A stretch of 64,000 bases of DNA, from positions 476,820 to 540,819 of the forward strand of contig JAQZBQ010000002.1 of NCBI GenBank assembly GCA_029237825.1, in the 5' to 3' direction. The translations under genes and the position numbers were made by a program. Source of the DNA: Bacteroidota bacterium. GTDB lineage: Bacteria > Bacteroidota > Bacteroidia > B-17B0 > Aurantibacillaceae. The notes beneath the pieces are model-generated. The model worked only from the letters and a program-made list of their open reading frames with translations, searched no databases and was not told the origin of the DNA. This document shows positions 62,137 through 64,000 of the stretch, piece after piece (the first letter of the stretch is position 1; each line of letters begins with the position of its first letter).

Positions 62137-62144
62137 TATTTTTG
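62137..62144 (+). promoter_or_regulatory. -7 box of the amidase gene
   Basis: TATTTTTG, an exact TAnnTTTG, ending 8 bases before ATG 62153, so the mRNA should be leaderless or nearly so. It rules out the upstream start at 62129. Confidence 0.6.
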
Positions 62145-62152
62145 CATCCAAG

Positions 62153-63859
62153 ATGATAAAAAAATGTAATATTTTTCTCTCTTTATTTCTGATCCTGTCG
62201 GCGGTTTTCTGTGTGTTATGTTCTTTTTTAGTACACAAGGATGATCCGAAGCGTAAGGTGAAAATTATTGTGATTGACCCAGGTCACGGTGGTAAAGATC
62301 CGGGTTGCAACGGTGTATCTTGTCGGGAAAAAGATGTCGCCTTATCGGTTTCGTTGAAACTTGGAAAACTGATTGAAGAACACATCAAGGATGTTAAAGT
62401 AATTTATACGCGTAAAACAGATGTGTTTGTTGAATTAGAAGACCGGGCGCGCATAGCAAATGAAAATAACGCCGATCTCTTTATCTCCATTCATTGTAAT
62501 GCCGCGGGTAAACCCGTGATGATCAAGGATAAAAAAACCGGGAAAATGAGGCCAAAAACCTTCAAAAATTCAAAAGGTAAACTCATTGTTGTGGAAACAG
62601 CAAATCCTGAGCCTTATGGCTCCGAGACTTATGTGATGGGGTTGAAGAATGAGGAAGGGAAGATGAAAGTTGCACAAAGAGAGAACTCAGCGATGTTGCT
62701 TGAAGACAATTATGAGACTAAATATCAGGGATTCGACCCGAATAGTGAAGAGAGCTATATTATCATGAGTAACTATACCTCCAGTTACGTTATTCAAAGT
62801 GCAGGATTAGCTTTAAAAATTCAGGAACAGTATTCGAAAAAAGCTGGTAGGGTAGACAAGGGCGTTCATCGGCAAAGTATTTGGGTGCTTTGGCGAACCT
62901 CGATGCCGAGTGTTCTAACCGAAATTGGCTACCTTACGAATCCCGAAGAGGAAAAGTTTTTAGGATCAGATAAAGGGCAAACTTATATAGCCGCATGCTT
63001 ATTCAGGGCGTTCAGAAAATATAAGGATGAACAGGAGGGTATCAAAAAAACTTATGATGACGCGATAGAGAATCAGGTGCCGCTGGAAAATGAAAATTTC
63101 AATGTATCCGAAAAAAAGGAAGATGTGAAGACTATTGATGCACCGGTAATTGATGAAGATATCCCTGTTAAAGAAGTGAAACGCGACAAAACTCTAGTTG
63201 ATAATGATAAGCTAAAAGAAGAAGCTGAAACAAAAGCCAAACTCCTAGCTGCCCAAAAAGCAGAAGACGAAAGGGAAAAAGAGGAAGAGAAAAAAGCAAA
63301 CGATAAACTAATTGCTGAAAAGAACAGGAGAGAAAAAGAACAAAAAATTAAATCCGATTCTATCGCTAAAGCAATAAAATCAGAATCCATTGAAGATCAT
63401 CAGAAAAAGTACAAGCAATTGATTGCTATTGCGGATGTAAATTATAAAAATAAAAATTTTGATGAGGCCTTAACGCTGTATAAAAAAGCACTCGACGAAC
63501 AACCAAAGGATGCTTATGCTAAGAGCAAAATTAAAGAACTGGAGTCGACTGGCGAAAGTGTTTCTGAAACACTAATTTCTCCGACAGGCAAAGAAGACTC
63601 TGAAATAATATTTAAGGTACAATTTGCAAGTACCGATAAAGAACAGGATACAAAAGTAAAATACCCCCATGTACCGGAAATATGGTTTTACAAAAGTGGT
63701 GCACTCATTAAATATACATCGGGTAATTTTTCGTCCATTGAGGAAGCATCGAAGCACCAGGCTAAACTAAAAGAATTGGGTTACAAAGACTGTTTTATAG
63801 CAGCTTTTAAAAAAGGTGTCAGAATGGATATTAACGAAGCAAGGAAGCACTCTCGTTAA
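62153..63859 (+). CDS. N-acetylmuramoyl-L-alanine amidase (AmiC-like) with TPR and SPOR domains
   Basis: 568 aa from ATG 62153. A signal anchor (NIFLSLFLILSAVFCVLC) leads to an Amidase_3 domain (about residues 36-290): IVIDPGHGGKDPG (zinc His), REKDVALSV (zinc Glu), FISIHCNA (zinc His) and SVLTEIGYLTN (catalytic Glu). A long charged linker (about residues 310-420, E/K-rich) precedes a TPR-like pair (about 425-470) and a C-terminal SPOR-like domain (FKVQFASTDKE ... LKELGYKDCFIAAFKKG), which binds denuded glycan at division sites. It cleaves septal peptidoglycan. Divergent from lptD. A probable insertion sequence begins about 40 bp after the stop. Confidence 0.92.
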   Translation: MIKKCNIFLSLFLILSAVFCVLCSFLVHKDDPKRKVKIIVIDPGHGGKDPGCNGVSCREKDVALSVSLKLGKLIEEHIKDVKVIYTRKTDVFVELEDRARIANENNADLFISIHCNAAGKPVMIKDKKTGKMRPKTFKNSKGKLIVVETANPEPYGSETYVMGLKNEEGKMKVAQRENSAMLLEDNYETKYQGFDPNSEESYIIMSNYTSSYVIQSAGLALKIQEQYSKKAGRVDKGVHRQSIWVLWRTSMPSVLTEIGYLTNPEEEKFLGSDKGQTYIAACLFRAFRKYKDEQEGIKKTYDDAIENQVPLENENFNVSEKKEDVKTIDAPVIDEDIPVKEVKRDKTLVDNDKLKEEAETKAKLLAAQKAEDEREKEEEKKANDKLIAEKNRREKEQKIKSDSIAKAIKSESIEDHQKKYKQLIAIADVNYKNKNFDEALTLYKKALDEQPKDAYAKSKIKELESTGESVSETLISPTGKEDSEIIFKVQFASTDKEQDTKVKYPHVPEIWFYKSGALIKYTSGNFSSIEEASKHQAKLKELGYKDCFIAAFKKGVRMDINEARKHSR

Positions 63860-63901
63860 TTTTGGTGGGTAATATTAAAAACGAAGGGGGATGTTCACGT
63901 C

Positions 63902-64000
63902 GAGGGTGTAAAATAAAGTGTGTCAACTAAAGAAAAACCTTTAAATTGACATATATGAAAGAAGAAAAGTTCGATTTCGAAGCCTTCAAAAGAGAGGCAA
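63902..64000 (+). mobile_element. Left end of a probable IS256-family insertion sequence (truncated by window edge)
   Basis: The stretch from about 63902 (GAGGGTGTAAAATAAAGTG then TGTCAAC) looks like a terminal inverted repeat of an IS256-type element, leading directly to a transposase-like start. The exact boundary is a guess because the right end lies outside the window. The preceding 63860-63901 bases hold nothing recognisable. Confidence 0.55.
63955..64000 (+). CDS. Transposase, IS256 family (5' fragment only)
   Basis: Only the first 15 codons are present (MKEEKFDFEAFKREA). The DFEAFKREA pattern is typical for the start of IS256-family (mutator-type) DDE transposases of Bacteroidota, which continue with a conserved helical domain beyond this window. 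The family call rests on these few residues and on the upstream repeat-like sequence, so it is provisional. Confidence 0.55.
   Translation, partial: MKEEKFDFEAFKREA

Noticed and set aside
62029..62238. Minus-strand ORF across the lptD/amidase gap
   Set aside because: It has no recognisable features and covers both promoters and the amidase start.
63073..63390. Ser-rich minus-strand ORF
   Set aside because: An artefact of the charged K/E-rich linker of the amidase read backwards.
1..64000. CRISPR arrays, tRNA or rRNA genes, prophage or conjugative genes
   Set aside because: No direct-repeat arrays, cloverleaf-like stretches, or phage/conjugation proteins were seen on reading; a tRNAscan-type search was not possible.

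Overview
The window is a 64-kb chromosomal segment of a Bacteroidota bacterium with low to moderate GC by eye. Four things point there: a full-length sprA, the outer-membrane translocon of the type IX secretion system (T9SS); three proteins with T9SS C-terminal sorting domains; repeated TAnnTTTG -7 promoter boxes, the Bacteroidota sigma-factor signature, with no clear Shine-Dalgarno sequences; and Bacteroidota-type families (UMF1 MFS transporter, GH3/beta-lactamase fusion, Bacteroidota-type LptD). I cannot place it below phylum. No rRNA, tRNA or CRISPR array was seen.

Layout. 1-3493 (+): the 3' end of an M61 peptidase, then four small membrane proteins (DUF4190, DUF2752 and a tandem paralogous pair). 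3494-5924 (-): yggS, a GNAT acetyltransferase and a DUF1015 protein. 6043-8193 (-): an OmpA-like/TPR lipoprotein and rpsT. 8317-11174 (+): an OmpA-family protein, an MFS transporter and a UVR-motif protein. Then plsY (-), the ruvA-sprA-spoU operon (12025-20545, +), and pyrD with an HMG-CoA lyase (-). 22654-31621 is mostly envelope genes: a very Ala-rich lipoprotein, MarC, two more lipoproteins, a PAP2-like protein, an NlpC/P60 peptidase, a GH3/beta-lactamase fusion, and an unknown gene coupled to an MFS/spermidine-synthase fusion.

31622-41931 is one long minus-strand run: TlpA-like thioredoxin, a multi-parvulin PPIase, a SurA-N-like lipoprotein, SurA, MoxR, an outer-membrane protein, a D-2-hydroxyacid dehydrogenase, a small secreted protein and a POT peptide transporter. 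It reads as an outer-membrane protein folding operon with metabolic passengers. 42098-48613 (+) is a self-contained locus with the best full promoter in the window: a lamin-tail T9SS protein, a TonB-dependent receptor and an endonuclease I T9SS protein. I read it as a candidate system for capturing extracellular nucleic acid or its phosphate.

48621-58856 holds a CHASE/HisKA protein lacking a kinase ATPase domain, apt with an acyl-CoA dehydrogenase, a PKD-type T9SS protein, an orphan response regulator, a helical-repeat protein, an outer-membrane/DUF7793-like pair, maf, a UbiA prenyltransferase and a TPMT-like methyltransferase. 58890-63859 has a small membrane protein, lptD and, divergently, an AmiC-type amidase. 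The window ends in the first codons of what looks like an IS256-family transposase.

The dominant theme is envelope biogenesis: T9SS (SprA and cargo), LptD, periplasmic chaperones, peptidoglycan hydrolases and abundant lipoproteins, mixed with ordinary housekeeping genes. Several promoters sit only 6-10 bases ahead of their start codons, which suggests leaderless or near-leaderless mRNAs and corrects several over-extended ORF starts.
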